Translations under genes and position numbers: made by a program
Assembly (NCBI GenBank): GCA_023390695.1
Contig: JAEWCJ010000408.1
Span: 1 to 6,406 of the forward strand
Direction of reading: 5' to 3'
DNA: 6,406 nucleotides
DNA from: Pseudomonadota bacterium
Lineage (GTDB): Bacteria; Pseudomonadota; Alphaproteobacteria; Rhizobiales; Xanthobacteraceae
Notes under the pieces: generated by a model
The model's database searches: none
What the model saw: only the letters and a program-made list of their open reading frames with translations
What the model was told of the DNA's origin: nothing
Shown: positions 5,508-6,406 of the stretch, in pieces
Layout: the number at the start of each line of letters is the position of its first letter
How positions within the stretch are numbered: position 1 is the stretch's first letter

Positions 5508-5727
5508 CTGTCGCAGCGCATTAGCCGGCCGGCACCGCAGTGCGAACGCCTCTTTCTCGCAACTTGGCGCGGGTGGGCGATAGCGGCCCCTCAATATCCC
5601 GACAACCTGCCCTTTCAGAAAAAGGGCCACGCTTCACGTTCTGGCCCTTGTCCCGGCCAGAGCGACCTGCGATCTGGATCGTGATCGCGTGGTGTGTTTG
5701 CCGAGCAGCAGCAACATGGTTCGAGTT
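5508..5727. other. Convergent intergenic region with alternative hairpins
   Basis: These 220 bases separate the regulator from the convergent DUF35 gene. No gene is recognised. The centre holds three mutually complementary segments: 5609-5615 (gcccttt), 5621-5629 (aaagggcca) and 5642-5649 (tggccctt). The middle segment can pair with either flank but not both. The right-hand pairing forms the minus-strand terminator; no equivalent terminator with a U-tract is seen for the regulator on the + strand. Confidence 0.55.
5619..5649 (-). terminator. Rho-independent terminator of the thiolase-DUF35 operon
   Basis: On the minus strand the stem gggcca / tggccc (6 GC-rich pairs, 8 if flanking A-U pairs are counted; 5642-5649 with 5622-5629, 12-base loop) is followed directly by TTTTTCTG, complementary to the A-run at 5619-5623. 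It lies about 80 bases past the DUF35 stop codon. Stem plus immediate U5 tract is the standard form of an intrinsic terminator. Confidence 0.75.
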
Positions 5728-6132
5728 CTAATTTCTCGGTGTGAATACCGGCAAATGAAACACATTCTCGCCGGGAGCCTTTTCCCACGTCAGGGAAACG
5801 GCGGCATCACATGATAGACGGTCAACGTCGCAATCGACCAGACGCGTCAGGAACCTCACGCCTTCTTCAAGGTCGACCAGAGCGATCGCATAGGGTGCGG
5901 GAAGCTCGTCATAGGCCGATCGGTGAACAACCGTAAAGGAATGAATTGTTCCCTCTCCTGACACGTCAACCAAATCAAGCTCGGACGTCTCGCACGAAAG
6001 ACAGAATGGCCGAGGGTAATGCTGAAAGCTGCCGCAGGCGCGGCATTTCTGAACCTTAAGCTGCTTTTCGGCTGTCGCATCCCACCATGCTTGCGTGACC
6101 CCGTCGGGCTGAGGGGCCGGAATTTTCGCCAT
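5728..6132 (-). CDS. DUF35 zinc-ribbon / OB-fold protein, thiolase partner
   Basis: A 134-residue protein. The N-terminal helix region (AWWDATAEKQLKVQKC) leads into a rubredoxin-like zinc ribbon with Cys30, Cys33, Cys44 and Cys47 (CRAC...CLSC), then an OB-fold from about residue 52 to 130 (GEGTIHSFTVVHR, PYAIALVDLEEGVRFLTRLV, VSLTWE). This is the full usual layout and length of DUF35 proteins. Known members bind thiolase-like enzymes: ChsH2's DUF35 part with the Ltp2 aldolase in steroid side-chain breakdown, and the archaeal DUF35 that channels between thiolase and HMG-CoA synthase. Here the gene starts two bases after the stop of a thiolase-family gene, its GGGAG lying inside that gene's 3' end, so the two are probably translationally coupled and their products form a cytosolic complex. 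The MAKIP start at 6132 is chosen by this ribosome binding site; the longer in-frame extension to 6234 overlaps the thiolase and is rejected. The specific acyl-CoA substrate is unknown. Confidence 0.92.
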   Translation of the reverse strand: MAKIPAPQPDGVTQAWWDATAEKQLKVQKCRACGSFQHYPRPFCLSCETSELDLVDVSGEGTIHSFTVVHRSAYDELPAPYAIALVDLEEGVRFLTRLVDCDVDRLSCDAAVSLTWEKAPGENVFHLPVFTPRN

Positions 6133-6134
6133 GG

Positions 6135-6406
6135 CTAATCTCCCGCAAGGATGACGGTTGCATGCGTGTTGAGAAACCCGCCGGTCGCGTGACACAATGC
6201 CGTCTTCGCGCCCGAGACCTGCCGGTTGCCGCATTCCCCTCTCAGTTGGCGCACTGCTTCAATGATGAGGAAGATGCCGAACATTCCGGGATGGCAATAT
6301 GAAAGTCCGCCACCGCTTGTATTCATCGGAAATGCCCCGCCAGGTCGCGTCCTTCCGTCCATGATAAAGTCGCCGCTTTCGCCCGGAGCACAGAAACCCA
6401 ACGCTT
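6135..6406 (-). CDS. Thiolase / SCP-x-type acetyl-CoA acetyltransferase (C-terminal part)
   Basis: Only the last 89 complete codons are inside the window; the gene continues past the right edge and stops at TAG (6135-6137). The segment carries ALGFCAPGE, the glycine-rich NTSGGGLSYCHPGM, EAVRQLRGECGNRQV, and a C-terminal ATGGFLNTHATVIL. This is the pattern of the SCP-x / nonspecific lipid-transfer branch of the thiolase superfamily rather than classical degradative thiolases. The HPGM histidine corresponds to the family's active-site GHP histidine. The nucleophile cysteine would lie in the N-terminal half and cannot be checked, so a true thiolase (C-C bond cleavage with CoA) cannot be separated from an Ltp2-like retro-aldolase, which lacks it. 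The closely coupled DUF35 gene downstream fits either. Cytosolic; likely acts on CoA thioesters in a catabolic pathway. Confidence 0.9.
   Translation of the reverse strand, partial: ALGFCAPGESGDFIMDGRTRPGGAFPMNTSGGGLSYCHPGMFGIFLIIEAVRQLRGECGNRQVSGAKTALCHATGGFLNTHATVILAGD

Overview
The window looks like a GC-rich proteobacterial chromosome segment, most likely alphaproteobacterial. That is an inference from base composition and the protein families present; no rRNA or other taxonomic marker is visible. It holds seven protein genes (two cut by the window edges), no RNA genes, no recognisable insertion sequence and no CRISPR array.

Left block (1-1655, + strand, very GC-rich): the 3' end of an ABC-transporter ATPase resembling PhnC (phosphonate-type importers), then 16 bases later a two-domain protein. 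Its N-terminus is a TusA-like sulfur-carrier domain. A Pro/Ala-rich tether joins this to the C-terminal catalytic half of cobalamin-independent methionine synthase (MetE / epoxyalkane:CoM-transferase superfamily), with a complete zinc-ligand set. This fusion is the most unusual object here: a putative sulfur carrier tethered to a zinc thiol-alkyltransferase, next to an importer.

Middle block (1656-2865): composition drops sharply after the fusion gene. A convergent, exported single-domain rhodanese (- strand, 1802-2407) has a strong Shine-Dalgarno, a plausible sigma70 promoter about 100 bases upstream, and a leader containing two inverted repeats, one of them a 10-bp GC-rich hairpin that could act as an attenuator. 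About 330 bases between this promoter and the next gene have no convincing gene, but carry a 10-bp terminator-like hairpin for the aldehyde dehydrogenase gene.

Right block (2866-6406): an NAD(P)-dependent aldehyde dehydrogenase (- strand) is divergent from an AraC-family regulator of the AraC_N/YqhC type (+ strand). Their 185-base intergenic region contains an imperfect 15-base direct repeat with a 24-base period, a reasonable operator candidate. The regulator converges on a two-gene operon (- strand) of a thiolase/SCP-x-type enzyme (partial) and a DUF35 zinc-ribbon/OB-fold partner, two bases apart. A good intrinsic terminator sits between the convergent genes.

Read together, the left side suggests uptake and handling of a sulfur- or phosphorus-containing organic compound. 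The right side suggests catabolism of a carbonyl/acyl-CoA compound, with aldehyde oxidation under AraC-type control. Nothing in the sequence proves that the two halves belong to one pathway.
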